Shown here in pieces: positions 25,468-39,961 of a stretch of DNA of 59,865 nt. The translations under genes were made by a program, and so were the position numbers. Each line of letters begins with the position of its first letter. Within the stretch, counting starts at the first letter, position 1. The stretch is taken from the NCBI GenBank assembly GCA_000320545.1, contig ADNK01000579.1, forward strand, positions 1 through 59,865. Direction: 5' to 3'. The notes under the pieces are model-generated. The model was not told the DNA's origin. It ran no database searches and worked only from the letters and a program-made list of their open reading frames with translations. Origin of the DNA: Bigelowiella natans CCMP2755. Taxonomy: Eukaryota; Cercozoa; Chlorarachniophyceae.

Positions 25468-26160
25468 AGGTGTCATCTATCCATCCATCCAGGGCAGAAT
25501 ACTACTACTACTACTACTTTAATATTTCTCTCCCTTACTAAGACTACAATACCAAGAAGAAGGGTACTCACTGCTATGACTCAGTATTCCTACTACTTCA
25601 ACTAATACTAACAATTACAACAACAACAACAATAATAGTAACAATAATACTAGCACCTTTTCCTTCTGATCATCTTGAAGAGAGAGTGCTTGTTCCCATT
25701 CCACCATCATCATCTTTGCATCATCACCATCACCATCTTCCTCTGCTGCTGCTGCCCCCCCCTCCCCTCCTTTGACCATCTTGAGCACTAATGGTTCGGT
25801 ATTTTCGGAACGAGGTACACCAATACCAACCTCACCAGCTACATGAAGGGCAGTCAAATGAGCGTCACCAGTTATCATCGCCACTTTGTGATTGCTCTCT
25901 CGTAGTGCTTGAACGATTAATCGAGAATCGCTCCTTGTATTGCACGCAAAAGCAATAAAACCAGCGAATTTTAGGTCGCTCTCCACCTGATGATGAGGAT
26001 AAAAACCCACAAGAATAATTGGACAAATAAGAAGAACAAGAACAAGAAGAAGGAATTAAAGCAGCAATATGGGAGAGGACTACTAACTACGGCGACGAAT
26101 GACCGGAGGATCGAACGACTACATTGTTAATAACTCATGCCGGATGATGGATACAAATAA

Positions 26161-26207
<47 letters not shown>

Positions 26208-26804
26208 CATAGTGATGGCCTACAACCCACAACAGCAGCAGTTAGATAGGTAGGTAGTAGTAGTAATAATACATACAGCTATCATGTTTAAGTAGATAAT
26301 ACTACATCATCAAAACACAACAACATTTGAGATGATTATCTCGAAGAATACGATATATTATTAGCACTTATGCTGATTAACAGAGAAACACGCACACACG
26401 CACACACACACACACACACACACATATTCTACAAACTAATAAAATAACAACCCATTTGCGGTCTTGTAGTTCGGATCTTGCTGCTCCTTGAGGAACCCAT
26501 TTATAAGCAAGGGCAAGCACCCGCATCCCTCTTTCAGCCATAGAACTATGTGCTTTATCGTACCAGGAAGGTGTATTTTCTTTTTTCATCAGCTTGCTCA
26601 AGGCCTCTGGAGAACCTTTCACTAAACATGCTCTTTTTGTCCCCTGTAGTATCACCATACACAATAGATGATAAGAAAGGATCAGAGGCAGGAGGCGGAG
26701 GAAGGAAAGGGAATTTAAATGGGGGAAGGGGTACTTGAGATGGAGTGGTAGAAGTAGTAGTATTCACATCATCATCAACATATGTAACTTGACTTATAAA
26801 ATAC

Positions 26805-26844
<40 letters not shown>

Positions 26845-26868
26845 ATTGAATTTACTGTATAATCTCAT

Positions 26869-26904
<36 letters not shown>

Positions 26905-27224
26905 TGTGTTGCTGCTTGCCTACTACTAAGTTTTCATCATCTATCAGCTGATAGGAGGAGGAGGAGGAGGAGGAGTACCACCACCACCAGCAGCAGCAGC
27001 AGTAGTAGTAGTAGTAGTAATTATATTCGTAGTGTTTTTTGTCCTCCCCCCTCTCCTCGTTCTATTCCGCATGATGATGATGATGATGATGATGATGATG
27101 CATATAATAGCAACCTGAGAGGCAATGGTGATATCCGCTATAACAGACATTCGTTGTAGTTTAGACAAAAAATGGAACCTGAAATCAAAGGGTGGGTTGT
27201 TATTACAGATTGATGGGTGAATGA

Positions 27225-27270
<46 letters not shown>

Positions 27271-27387
27271 AGATACTGAGTAAGATATTGTATTTAAGAT
27301 ACTGAGTATGATGATATTGTACGCTTGTTGGATTGTAGTAGCAGAGAATTATTCTCTCAGGAGTAATAGTAAGGGGGTTAGGTTCCC

Positions 27388-27430
<43 letters not shown>

Positions 27431-27438
27431 GAGTAATG

Positions 27439-27475
<37 letters not shown>

Positions 27476-27513
27476 CGAAGAGTATCATCCTTATCATCGT
27501 ACTGATAGTCATC

Positions 27514-27545
<32 letters not shown>

Positions 27546-28542
27546 CATCATCATCACCATCATCACTACATCTTTGTAATCAAATACACAAGATTCCAAC
27601 TATAACAAATAGCTACTATGAAGAAAGAATCATTACCACATCCACGACTACTTACTACTGCTAATAGTACTACTTCCAATACTACTCTAAGTTGTAGTAC
27701 CTGTTAAGAATTCTCACGGAACGTATCTGCAAACAACACAAGAAATTAGAACAAACACATGTAGCAGCAGCGCGCAAAGTAGGCTCTCCCCCATTGAAGA
27801 TAATATATCATTATACATCCGTAGAAGGGGGGGGGATACTACTTTATCATCCAATGTAACCATCAATCAAAAACACAAGACAATCAAATACATTTGTGGT
27901 GAGAGGGAGGGGGTTGTGTTGTCCACAGAGCAATGATTGAGGATGATGATGATGATGATGATGATGCGTATTATGTGTATGTCTATCTTTTTCGTAAAAT
28001 GCATCATCATCATCATTATCAACATCAAAACCTACCGGAAACTTCCTTGCTCTTTCCTCGGTTTTCGTCTTGGCATCCTTGGCCTTTTAGTTATAATGAT
28101 TATTATTATCATTTCATACAATCGCTATATACATAGGAAAGAGTTATAACATCTCCGATCTTTTGTTTTCTTTTTTAAAAAAATAACGAGGAGGAGGAAG
28201 AAAGTGGTGGTGGTGGTGGGAGAGGAGGGAGAGGGGGAGGGAGAGGAGGCAACGATGACATCTTGCTACTATCCTTCTTCTAGTACATAAAATGCAGCAG
28301 TGATAATAATATATAATATGTCTTTGATGGATGCGGATTCCAAGTTGTTATTGTTGAAGTACTACAACTACTACTACTACTATTACTACTACTACTACTA
28401 CTACTACTTCTTCAAGTGCTCGTTGGATATCCTTCACGCGCTCACGCCATTTCTAGTTACAAGTTTGGAAAAATAGATGGTGATGATGATAATGACGACG
28501 ATGATGATAATGAGAACATCAAAATAACTCATCATCTGGTTG

Positions 28543-28579
<37 letters not shown>

Positions 28580-28794
28580 CCCAGCAGCACACGACAACAA
28601 CACACAAGAGGATGATTCTTATTTATTTCTTTATACTACAAGCTCATCGTCATCATCATGATCATGATCATCATCATCATCATACCTTTGCTGCTGCTTC
28701 AGAAGATGTTGGTTGTTTGCCCTCCGCTATTAATAGATAGATAGGTAGGTAAGTAGGTAGTAGTAGAAATATGTCAAAGCAAAAGACAGAAAGA

Positions 28795-28852
<58 letters not shown>

Positions 28853-29176
28853 ATTAATGTATGTATTATTCATGCTAATTACTACTACTAGTAGTAGTAG
28901 TTTGGTAGTAGCTAATCACAGACAGCTGCTAATAACATAACATAACAAGCACCACCTGCAATTCGGTTCTTGAAATCTTGAATTTTTTTGACGTGTGCCG
29001 CTGTACTTCCCGGGGTGGATGTGGAGGTCTTAGGGTTATACGTCCATTCAACTCCTTTGATTGCTGCTAATTCAATGGGATCTCCTGCGAGGGGGGAGGG
29101 GGGGGAGGAAAAGAAGAAAGCATATATTAATTGATAATGCATGCAAAAGCATATTATCTTGTATTTTTGTGGGCAT

Positions 29177-29207
<31 letters not shown>

Positions 29208-29247
29208 GCTACTACTATCACACTACACGTAGAGAATAGATAGATAT

Positions 29248-29278
<31 letters not shown>

Positions 29279-29740
29279 TGATGCATCATAACATAGTAAT
29301 TAGCCTTTCTGCTGACCTACTAATCCAGCACCCTCCACGCTCACTAGAGAATGGCATCTGTTATTGCACAGTCAATATACGATGAGCATTATAACCTACA
29401 CAAACAACTGCTACCCTTTCTTGTACTTGTTGTTCAGCTACTAATTACTGCGCTAATAATAGCACACATTTAGCTAAGGAAACTTGTTACGAATACAATA
29501 ATAAGAGGACATCATGCATCATCACCATTTATCAGTTATCCATCACAAGCAGTAAGTAAGTACCCTGCTAGCACCATGGTAGCATTTGGCTCTGCATTTG
29601 CTACTTTTTCTATTGCCTAATATTATGTGTTATGTAAGTATGTGGATGCGTGGCATGATGAGTGAAGAATAACAACAAAGGATAGATATCAGAAACAGAT
29701 CAAGGCAGCAGGGAAAGAGGAAAAGAAGATGAGGAAAAAG

Positions 29741-29787
<47 letters not shown>

Positions 29788-29847
29788 GTACCTATCGTAC
29801 CAATGAGGGTAAACACAACAAGATAAATACAAATCAGTTCTTCTGCT

Positions 29848-29885
<38 letters not shown>

Positions 29886-31736
29886 GATCACCATCACCTT
29901 CCCCACTACCTACATACTACCTTTTCCACAGATGCATTCCCCCCCCCCGCTTGCAGTGCCTTCGATGATGCATTCAGCACCCCAACAGGAAGTAATTGAT
30001 CGGTCGTTAACGTACCCGTTTTATCGAAGAGGCAGTGGGTTATTTTACCAGCAAAAGGCATTCTAAAGGGTTCGGTACAGAATACACCTTGTCGCATTAA
30101 TGCCAACAAAGCTGTATTGACAGCTACTGCCATTTGCATTGGAAGTTGACGAGGGACGACTGAAGCTATAATGATGACACATCGAAGCAGCAGCTCATGG
30201 GTAGATCTATAAAGAAAAGAGAAGAAGAAGAAGAAGAAGACAGGATAAGCATGCTTTCAGTGACTTTGTTTCTCTCGTCTTGTAGCTCCATCACCACTAT
30301 TCATGACCGTCATCATTATTACCGTTACCATCATCATCGTTGACAGTTTAATCTTCTTTCTCTTCTTCTTCTTCTTCTTCTTCTTCTTCTTCTTCATCAT
30401 CATCATCATATCCCCACCTCTCCTCCTCCTCCTCCTCCTCCTACTACTACTGCTTCTTATAGCGGTCTCATTCTTCTGATTACTAGTACTATAAAGCTCT
30501 AATTGCTCTCATTATTATTACTAAGGCCTAATACCTCTCTCCTTTCTGTATGCCTTTGTAGAGAACATATCCAGCAGCAGCAAGAGCGAATAACAGCAGC
30601 ACAAGTAAGGCTAAGAACGTCTCCCTAGAGTTGTCAGCAACCTGATTATTAAACAGTAGTGAGTGGTAGAGACCGAATATTAATCAACCAATCAATCAAT
30701 CGATCAATCAAGGTTATTGTGATGCCCCTCTCCTTCTTTTCCCCCCCCCTCCTCCTTCTCATCACCTTCACCACTATATAATGCTATTTATACGCCGGCA
30801 GCAGCAGCAAATTACAGTACAGCTTCTACTTGAATACGTCTTCTTCTACTACTACTACCTTCTGAGTTGAGAACTCTATCATTTGCATGAGTTCTCCCTA
30901 TTTATATCATCATAATTTATATCATCATCAAACAAATATGCAGATTTCATCATCATCATTAAGTAGCAGCAGCAGCAGCACTAGTAGTAGGTAGTAGTAG
31001 TAGTAGTAGTAGTAGTAGGTAGTAGTAGTAGTAGTAGTAGTAGATATTCTTTTCATCGATCAATCAATGCTCTCCTGCTGCTTGAAAACATGAAACATGC
31101 TGCTTGAAAACATGAAACATGCATGCATGCATGCATAAACATGCCCTCTTTTTCTTCCATGCACACTGCTGATGATGACACCACCTGCGAGGAAGAGAAG
31201 CCTGTTCTTAGGACAAAAGCAAGGCAGCCTCCATCGGGAGTCTTTGGCAAAGAAGAAGAAGAAGAAGGAGAAGGAGAAGACCCTCCAACCTGCAATTTCA
31301 AATAGTCAATTGTGAGAGATAGGTATTATTCTAGATTGACAACGAGAATATAAGTAGAAGAAGAAGGAAAGCATGTGCTCCTTTAACAGTCTACAGCATC
31401 TCATTTTTTAGGCCTAACTTACTACCTATCCTTGTTTACTGTTTCTACCCTCTTCTTCCCTCCCCCCCTCCCCCCTTTATTCTTTTTTTCCCTTCTCCAT
31501 CTCCATCACCCACCGACAATTCAATAAATGGATGATACGACAAGCAAGCATGCATAAATGATGTGTCATATCAACAATTGAAGAAGAAGAATGTCAAGTG
31601 CATAGTAGTAGTAGTAGTAGTAGTAGTAGTATATACAACTTATAATCAAATAAATAAATAAATGAATTATTTATCATCATCACAACTGCTTCTTGGGACT
31701 ACAACTACTACCAGAACGCACTGTACTAACACATAC

Positions 31737-31801
<65 letters not shown>

Positions 31802-31934
31802 GACTCAATATATCAACAGTGTGTGTGTGTGTGTGTGTGTGTGTATATTAATATGGGAATAGATCTGTTGTTTACTTATTTGCTTTACTTCTTGCTACTA
31901 CTGCTACTACTAGCACCCCGCTGTTATAACCACC

Positions 31935-31967
<33 letters not shown>

Positions 31968-32163
31968 GACAGTACCGATGATGATGAAGAAGAAAGGTTT
32001 TTCTGTGGATGTTTCTTACTCTCTGGAATGGTGTTCACAAGCATAGTGCCTGCATTCAACGACAACAACAACAACAACAATATGATGCTGCATATGAGAC
32101 AGACGAGCAGGATGATGATGATGATGTTTTCATCAAACTGTGGTGATGGTGGTAGTAATGCTC

Positions 32164-32199
<36 letters not shown>

Positions 32200-32268
32200 G
32201 CCATCTGTTGATTCTTGGAGGCATGTTATGTCTGTGTTCATATTCATGTTGGTACTACCGCACTACCA

Positions 32269-32301
<33 letters not shown>

Positions 32302-32510
32302 CAGAAAATAGGGTATGTATTCGGTGCTCAGCGTGTATGTTAAGACTTTCTTCACCTACAATGCGACGATAGAACATAACACAACAAAACAGACAACATC
32401 ACACCAAATACATCGCCCAACCCAACAACGGAGATCATCATCATCATCATCATCATCATCATTATCATGTGTATACATGTAGTATGCGTCATCGTGAAAG
32501 GGAGGGATTG

Positions 32511-32544
<34 letters not shown>

Positions 32545-33935
32545 ATGGTGGAACGTAACACCACCAGCAGCAGCAGCAGCAGCAGCAGGAGGAGGAGGAG
32601 GAGGAGGAGGAGGAGGAGAAGAGGAGGCCATGGGCAATCGTATTTATTCTTTCATTAATGAAGTGGTAGAGGAGGAGAGCACAACAGAAGAAGGAACGAT
32701 GATATATTTTCCTCCTCATTTTTGTTGTAAAGAATGCACGTTTCTTCTTCTTTTCCCTCCTCCTTCTATTTGATTGTAGACATGAATGTCGTATTGTTGG
32801 ACGAAGTAGTAAGTAGTAATACTTGAATGGTGAATAGAATCTTTCATTTGTGGGATTGACTCTCCAGTCAATGATGCCTTATAATAATCAAATCAACAAC
32901 AATAACATCGTGAGTATTAGTAACGTTATTATTATATTATTCTCATCATCATGATCATCATTACTACTAGTACTTAGTACCTCATTCGCAACAGCACTTC
33001 CAGAGAGTAGCAAGCAGTCACAAGGAACAACATTTAGGGCACTTGCTGCCGCTGCCGCTGCTGCTGCTGCTGCTTTAGCTTGCTTTTCCCTTTGTTTTAC
33101 ACCAGCAACTACTGACTTACTACTAGCCTCTTCGTTAGATTTCTTATTATCACTCTGGTGGTAGTAGAAGAACATCAGATTGATGTAAGATGTAATAAGA
33201 ATAATAATAATAATAAGCAGTAGCAGCAGCAGCCCTTTTGTTGTTAAACTCCTTCACCGCTACCACTACAACACCACCACCACCATCATCATCATCATCT
33301 GCTACCAGTATATAATTAACAATGCTGCATGTTATCATCTCTCTATTAATATTACTTGATTATTGGGAACAACTGCTTTTGCATTCTTTGCTCTAGCAGC
33401 AAGTTCATCAGGATGGGTATACTGTGTATTAGTTTAGAAATATACAGTATACAAATATATTATCAATCGATTGCTATTACACACTACCAAACCAAAGAAG
33501 ACGCACAGATATTGCCATCAAAGCTCATTTTCATTACAGATAGAGAGGGGGGGGGAAAGGAGGAAGAAGGGAATAGCAGTAGCAGCAGCAGCAGTAGTAG
33601 TATGCAGCAGCGAGTACTCTTACTACTACAAGTAGTACCTTAATAGACATGATATCGCCGGGGACCAGATTCTCAGTAGAAACATCACGCCATTCTCGTC
33701 CTAATAATGAAAGATAGAGAGATACGTGATGATGATGATGATCGGTCATATCATTATTCTAACGATAGTTTCTTGCATTGTTAATCTCGTGTTTTTGCAG
33801 TAGTAGTAGACAAGCGAGCGTTGAGTCGATGACAACGGTCAAATAATCATGATGATAATGATTGATGATTGATCATTCAGGATTGATAATGACAGGATAA
33901 GGAGGAGAAGGAGAGAGTTTGTAGCAGTAGTAGTG

Positions 33936-33968
<33 letters not shown>

Positions 33969-34792
33969 TGTGCTAGTTATCCCTCCCTCCATATGCATAA
34001 GATCAGTAATTAGTAAGCATCATCATCATCACCATCGTCATCATCATCATCATCTATCAGGTTGTTTCCAACTTGACGACTACAACAACGCACACAGCGC
34101 ATCTTGGATGTGCAGCTATATGATGAGGAGGACGCCTCCTCCTACTCATCCAACGACAACAACAACAACAACTACTACTACTACTACAACTATTTCAAAT
34201 ACTGCTATTACTACTGTCTACTACTACCTCTAAAAACCTTTACCAACGTTGCTTTTGCTGACATTCCTATAGACAGTAAACTTGGTTTGAGAGTTGTGAT
34301 AATTACATCTCGAGGACATGATTACTATTATTATTATTGTTGTGTCGTTGTTGTTATATATTGCTGTCGGTGTTGTTTATTGATACTCTTAAGTGTATAC
34401 TACGACATTAAGAAGTGGTGAGTAAGACAAATACTCACTACACTCACATGCATTGTAATTTTATATGCTGCAGCATACAATAGCACACCACCAAATAATA
34501 ATTGCAGTAACAACACACACACACACACACACACACCGTTTAGAGAGTTGATTGTCTTTATGCGCTGAAATACTGAAGCTGATATCATGTATGTAACAAC
34601 AAAATAAATAAAATAATAGGAGCTATTGCCCATCATAGCTGTTTAGTAGTAGGGTTAAGACGAAGAAGGAGAAGGAAACAACTAATAATATCTCACATTA
34701 CAACGCAAGTAATATACTCTCAATAAAAATGATGCTGATAATACTTACTACTACTACTACTACTACTACTACTACAGGGAGAGGAATGGTGA

Positions 34793-34849
<57 letters not shown>

Positions 34850-35397
34850 TATGATACAACATACCAATCCATCATACAATTTATACCAAAGTACATGCTT
34901 ATTGCAGTACCCATCATAACCATATTACCATCACCATCATCATCATCATTATCGCATCAATGGTTGGTAGTATAGAGTACCAGACTCGAGCATTAAGATG
35001 GAGAATAACTGGAATACCTGATATGATCAACAACAACAAGAACAACAAGAAAGAAAGCAAGGTTCTAATCATGCTAATCATGCTAATCATGATGATGATG
35101 ATGATCATGATGCTTAAGTGAGAAAAATCCATGAGTATCCTCGGAACTACTACTAATAATAGAATCCCATGTTTATTATTATTACTACTACCTACGTATA
35201 CCGTATATTGCCAATATTCATCCAAGGCCCATAACACAGCACAAAAAACCTGGTGATGATGATGATTCAGTAAATCAATCAATCAATGATATACAAATAC
35301 AACAAGCAAAAGGACTAACATACAACGCCCAATCCTCTGACAATAAGCAGCAGCAGCAGTAGTAGTAGTAGCTTTAACGAAAGGAGGACGAAGAACG

Positions 35398-35428
<31 letters not shown>

Positions 35429-35677
35429 CTTAGACGAAAGGACCAAGGAGAAGGGGGGAAAAAGAACCAAGATAAAGAGGTGAAAATGGTGATAGAATCA
35501 TGAGAGAAAGACAGCAGCGATGAATAACACTCCCCATCGATATGAAAAGGTGGGGCTGCTCACACTACACTCGGATGGAGAAGATGATGATGATGATGAT
35601 GAAGATGATGATGATGAAGATGATGATGATGGGGGATTATCAATGAATAAATGAATCAATCGATGGGAATAATGCCA

Positions 35678-35713
<36 letters not shown>

Positions 35714-35781
35714 TAATCTCATTCTTCAGACTGCTGCTTCTAATGTTGAAGAATCAACAATGCTTTCCTCCCCCCCCCCCC

Positions 35782-35823
<42 letters not shown>

Positions 35824-35979
35824 CCCCCCTCCCTCTCACACAACCTGGAAAACGACGATTGGCCGCCACCAGTTGTTCTTTGGAAAGGGAAATGAACTTG
35901 GGAGGCGGAACTGAAAGTACATTGAGACCATAATGCTCTTTACGGAGTTTCTCCTCTCTTTCACTTAAGCCTTTCCTAA

Positions 35980-36014
<35 letters not shown>

Positions 36015-36165
36015 GAATGAGTAGGAGCGATAGGCAGTAGTAGCAGTAGTCGCAGTGGTAGTAGGGAGGCATGATGATGATAGCAATGATGAGTAACTAA
36101 GAGGAGGGGGAGGGGGGGGATGAGGCGGAGAGAGCGTGAAAGATATAACAGAAGATAAAATCGAT

Positions 36166-36213
<48 letters not shown>

Positions 36214-37499
36214 AATGTACGTGTTACTACCAGCAAGCATAGAAGCTGAGATTGTGGTCAATTGGACATTTGAGCATGCTCACGTAGTTTCCTAGTAGTA
36301 GGTAATCATAACAATAATAATATTAATAATCATCATCATCATCGTATTATTATTTGTGAAATGATATTGCCAAACAGTGCCATATTCAACAACGACGACG
36401 AACAACATGATTTATCTTACGAATAATCACCAAATAGCAAGAAATGGATAGCTGCTGCTGCTATTTTTAGGGTTTCGTCAATGTAACTTGTTTGAAGTTA
36501 TACATAGTGTTCTCCTCATATACTAAAAAGGAATCATTTCAATGGAAAAATCTTGCAAATTTGAATAAAAGTAAATCTCTTCTTCTTCTTTTTCCTCCTC
36601 CTCCTCCTCCTCCTCATAAAATACTTCTCACTACTCTCAGTAAACCAACTTGGGAGCTTGTCCAAACGTTACCTGCATCATTGAATTCGTAACGAAGTCT
36701 TTGGAAGAGGAAAGCAAGTTTCTGTTGTCCCTGAGGACCTGTCTTTGATATGGGGACTAGCGCTGCCTAATTTAGAGGAGGAAAGATGATGACGACGATG
36801 ACTACTACTACTACAATGATGTGATGATGATGGGAATGTATGTACTGTGTGTGTGTGTGTGTGTGCTCTTTGCAAAAGAAGGTCCTCCCTTTTCCCTTTG
36901 AGTGAAAGAGGAATGGGTCGTCACATCATCATCATCATCATCATAATCATCATCATCTTAACGATGTAGATGTAAAGAATGAAATAAGTGTAGTAGCAGG
37001 AACCACCCTCTTTCACGGCAGCAGCAACAAGACTACTATCGAATGAGAAACGTAGTCGTCATTTAACATACTATGTTCACATACTAGTAGTAGTAGTAGT
37101 AGTACCTTTCCTCTATGTAGGTGGGGCTCAACCAATGCGTACAATCCTGCCTGTAATCGTAGTAGTAGTAGTAGTAGTAGTAGTTTGTAGGGGGTAACAC
37201 ACCCAGCAGCAGCAGCAGCAGCAGCAAAAGACCAACAATCAACCATACAAAAAATGAGGAGTAGACGGAGAAGAAAAAGATGACTCAGAAAAAAAAACAA
37301 AGATGTTATTTCTACAACTTGATACTTTGAACACTTCTGAGCGAACGACATGTGTTACCACCACCCTCTATAACAACTAAATAGATCTCTGGGAGTAAAG
37401 TTGTCTTCTCATCTTCTAACTTGCTCACTAGGAAATCATCTTTTCAACCAACTCAAGCAACAGACAGCAGCAGCAGTAGCAGCACCAACCCCATAATAT

Positions 37500-37532
<33 letters not shown>

Positions 37533-38774
37533 TTAAAAAAGAATTAATGTTCTTCTTCCTCCTCCCCCCTTCCTTTATCTATCTTCCCATCCCTCTCGTC
37601 CTCCTCTTCCTCCTACTACTACTACCCTGATCTTTGTTGCTGGTTGAAACAGCGTTTTCGCTTTGAAAGCAGGTCTCCAATAGCACATCAAATGGAATAA
37701 TATATGGCCCTATTATGTTGATATATAGCACATCAAATGGAATAATATATGGTCCTATTATGTTGATATATATAATAAACTACCAGCACCCACGAATCGA
37801 TCATGTGTTTAGTAGAATTATGATTAATTAAAAGAAGCATAGGAGGCCAATCTCATGAATCGTCATGCACTCCACTATCATGATCATATATATTTTAAAT
37901 TATCTCTTAACGTGAATACTCACAAACAACTATTACCGAAATCACAAGAAATAGAGCTGCTCCTGCCCAGGCATTGGGCTGGTAGTGGGAAGGAATACGC
38001 TTCTTGCTACTATTCTTCTTCGTAGAAGATGAAGAAGACGACTCATCAGTTGTGTTTGTACCACTGCTGGCACCACCTTCATCATCTACTACAGGCTCTT
38101 CTCGCACATTATTATCAGGATCATCATCATTCATCTTGCTGCTGGCGTCACCCTTCTTCTCATTAACCACCGACAATTCTCCCATTCCGTCAGATGATAA
38201 TGATGAAGTGTGAGCACCTCCTGCTGCTACTGTGGTAGCCCTGCTGCTCACTTCCTCACCCCAGGGATCATCAAACCATTCATCTAGAACGACCTACGAC
38301 AATTAGTAAACAAGTACAACCAACGGCGATGAACTAACTTAATATTTGCAGTAGCAACACCATAAATTTCTATCATGCTAGACGTATTGTTAGTTGTAGA
38401 TGCTCACAGCAGAGGCAGCAGCATCAGCACAATGCGCTAAAGCAAGCGAGGAGAAAGATTTTTGGGTAAAGAAAGGTTAAAATTATGACTAATCTGTTTT
38501 TCCCAACACAGGATGGAAAGCAATAGTGGCAAGCAACAAAAGCACACACACACACACACATACTACTACTGCTGCTGGTGCTGCTGCTACTTACTAATGC
38601 TGCTTAAAAGAGGACGGAGCACAGATATTAGTGCAGAATACAGATGATAGTGCAGAATGATACCGCTTTCTTTTGTGCTAATGCCATGCGTCTTGGCTCC
38701 CCAATTGTAGTGTATACAAAGTGGCCAGATACAGCATAAAGGACCACTATGAACGCAGCGATCATCATTCGACG
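23000..38774 (-). CDS. P5A-type P-type ATPase (Spf1/ATP13A1 family), very long gene
   Basis: At least 20 short exons over 15.8 kb. P5A ATPases of the ER move moderately hydrophobic transmembrane helices out of the membrane. In order (3' to 5' in the window): candidate N-terminal membrane exons (38774-38664 and 38300-37920), [10 protein letters not shown] (36766-36671), NLSFYACW (near 36250), [14 protein letters not shown] (near 35930), [13 protein letters not shown] (35252-35198), VFQRIKTIN (near 34560), VYRNVSKSN (near 34260), [12 protein letters not shown] (near 33660), [16 protein letters not shown] (near 33000), SLTGESIP (near 32860), [10 protein letters not shown] (near 31200), VADNSRETF (near 30630), DKTGTLT (near 30020), [11 protein letters not shown] (near 29070), [13 protein letters not shown] (near 26620), [14 protein letters not shown] (near 25870), [13 protein letters not shown] (near 24870), and a long last exon (24402-23000) with the final six membrane helices and TGA stop. 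The transport-helix motif usually PPELP reads PRQLP. Start codon not identified; N-terminal exons are tentative. Confidence 0.9.
24730..38600. repeat. Microsatellites inside the P5A ATPase introns
   Basis: Nearly every intron carries pure repeats. (TA)n: 26165-26207, 26812-26841, 26873-26900, 27229-27264, 27392-27424, 31771-31796 and 34799-34848. (GA/TC)n: 25430-25464, 28808-28850, 29748-29782, 31741-31770, 35785-35821 and 36172-36211. (GAT/ATC)n: 27072-27100, 27530-27556, 29852-29885, 32163-32200 and 35683-35713. (TAC/GTA)n occurs at many places. (TG)n: 32512-32543. (GCA/GGA)n: 32564-32618. They explain the length of the gene. Confidence 0.9.
37681..37770. repeat. Two-copy tandem duplication, 45-bp unit
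   Basis: TAGCACATCAAATGGAATAA and the following bases to GTTGATATA occur twice in direct succession with one difference (GGCCC against GGTCC), inside an N-terminal intron of the P5A gene. Confidence 0.95.
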
Positions 38775-39214
38775 CCTAGGAAGGAGAGAAGGAGGAGGAG
38801 GAGGGGTTTTGAGTGTCCCTTAATGGGGTTAAATGTTATCTTTCAATAGGGTTAAATGTCAAAATATATGAGGAGTGCAAGATGATGATGCACATTTATG
38901 AGAGTGTTCGTTCATCGTGTGTTGTTGTTGTTCCATGTACCCGGTAGCCACTTCATGCAAGGTTACCTAAGAAAAATAACAAGATATGTTATTATCATTC
39001 GATATAGTAGTAGTGTCACACAGCCAGTAGTTGGCTACACAGCTGGATATAAAGAGAGTGTGTGTCACTACGCACAAGCAACAACAAAATGATGATGTCT
39101 AGCAAGACTTATCATTCCATTGGATGGCATCATCCTTGTGCGTATGATGCCACTTATATTCGCTACAAGAACGTTGACATTATCAATGCCAGGGGGGGGA
39201 GGTGATAAAATGTC

Positions 39215-39330
39215 CCGTTGACAGCTACACCTTCTTCAATGAAGCGACGTGCTTGACCTCCATCGCTCAGTGAGTTTTTCGAATGTGCAGTTTTGCGGTT
39301 CAATCTTATGTCTTGAGGAAATTCAAGCCT
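39215..39330 (-). CDS. Possible exon encoding part of an S4-like RNA-binding domain
   Basis: Minus-strand segment after an AG site near 39330 reads LEFPQDIRLNRKT, then SLSDGGQARRFIEEGVAVNG. The GGQARRFIEEG-VAVNG pattern resembles S4/YbcJ-type RNA-binding domains. Only this fragment could be found; no start, stop or neighbouring exon was located, so it could be a gene remnant or a chance match. Confidence 0.3.
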
Positions 39331-39599
39331 AACATTTCACATAGACTCAAAATTTAATTTCAGAATCTGATCTACACCCTTTTCTGCTACATGAAGCGAT
39401 CCCCACCCACCTTCTACGCAGCGGTGAGCAAAGCTCTCGTATCCACAGTCGCAGCAGTTGATACCACTGACGTAATTAGATGATCACCTATTGATAATAC
39501 TGCGACAACGGCATAAACATGTTTGTTTCCATTTTTCACCTATGATTAGCTTTACACATGTGTTCCGAAATACAACTTCCCGGAGCATTGAGACTTAAA

Positions 39600-39745
39600 A
39601 AATCTGGAAGAAGACAGAACTTGAGATTGTTCTCGCATTGATTCCTGGGATCACTTTCTTCGGATCACTTTCCTAGCATTATTTCCTTAGATCATTTCCT
39701 AGAACATTTTGCGGGATTGTTTTTTTTTAGAATCACTTCCTAGGA
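39600..39745. repeat. Imperfect short tandem repeats at the left edge of the transposon island
   Basis: Units resembling GATCACTTTCCTAG or GATTGTTTCCTGGG recur about eight times at 12-25 bp spacing, ending exactly where TA dinucleotides stop (CCTAGG near 39740). Probably a decaying minisatellite at the island boundary. Confidence 0.6.
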
Positions 39746-39961
39746 TTGTTTCCTGGGTTGAAAATGATCCCAGCAATTTTGTGCAAGGGCTCAATGTTGG
39801 ACCATGCAAGCGCACACGTCAACCAATTGACGTCAACAAAATCCAGGCCGTCTCCCCCCAGCGGGTGTGAAACGATCCCTCAATTTTCCTTGTGGACACA
39901 TTGGAGAGGGTGTGGATGTGTGAACACACCACGATGATCCTCAAAGAGCCCCTCATTGGAA

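Noticed and set aside
28912-29142. Short separate genes in the 24-38 kb region
   Set aside because: Each matches a consecutive piece of one P5A ATPase and has splice sites, so they are exons, not independent genes.
34890-34930. [14 protein letters not shown] as an extra membrane-helix exon of the P5A ATPase
   Set aside because: The alternative segment at 34534-34619 ([20 protein letters not shown]) continues directly into conserved sequence; the other lacks a consistent join.
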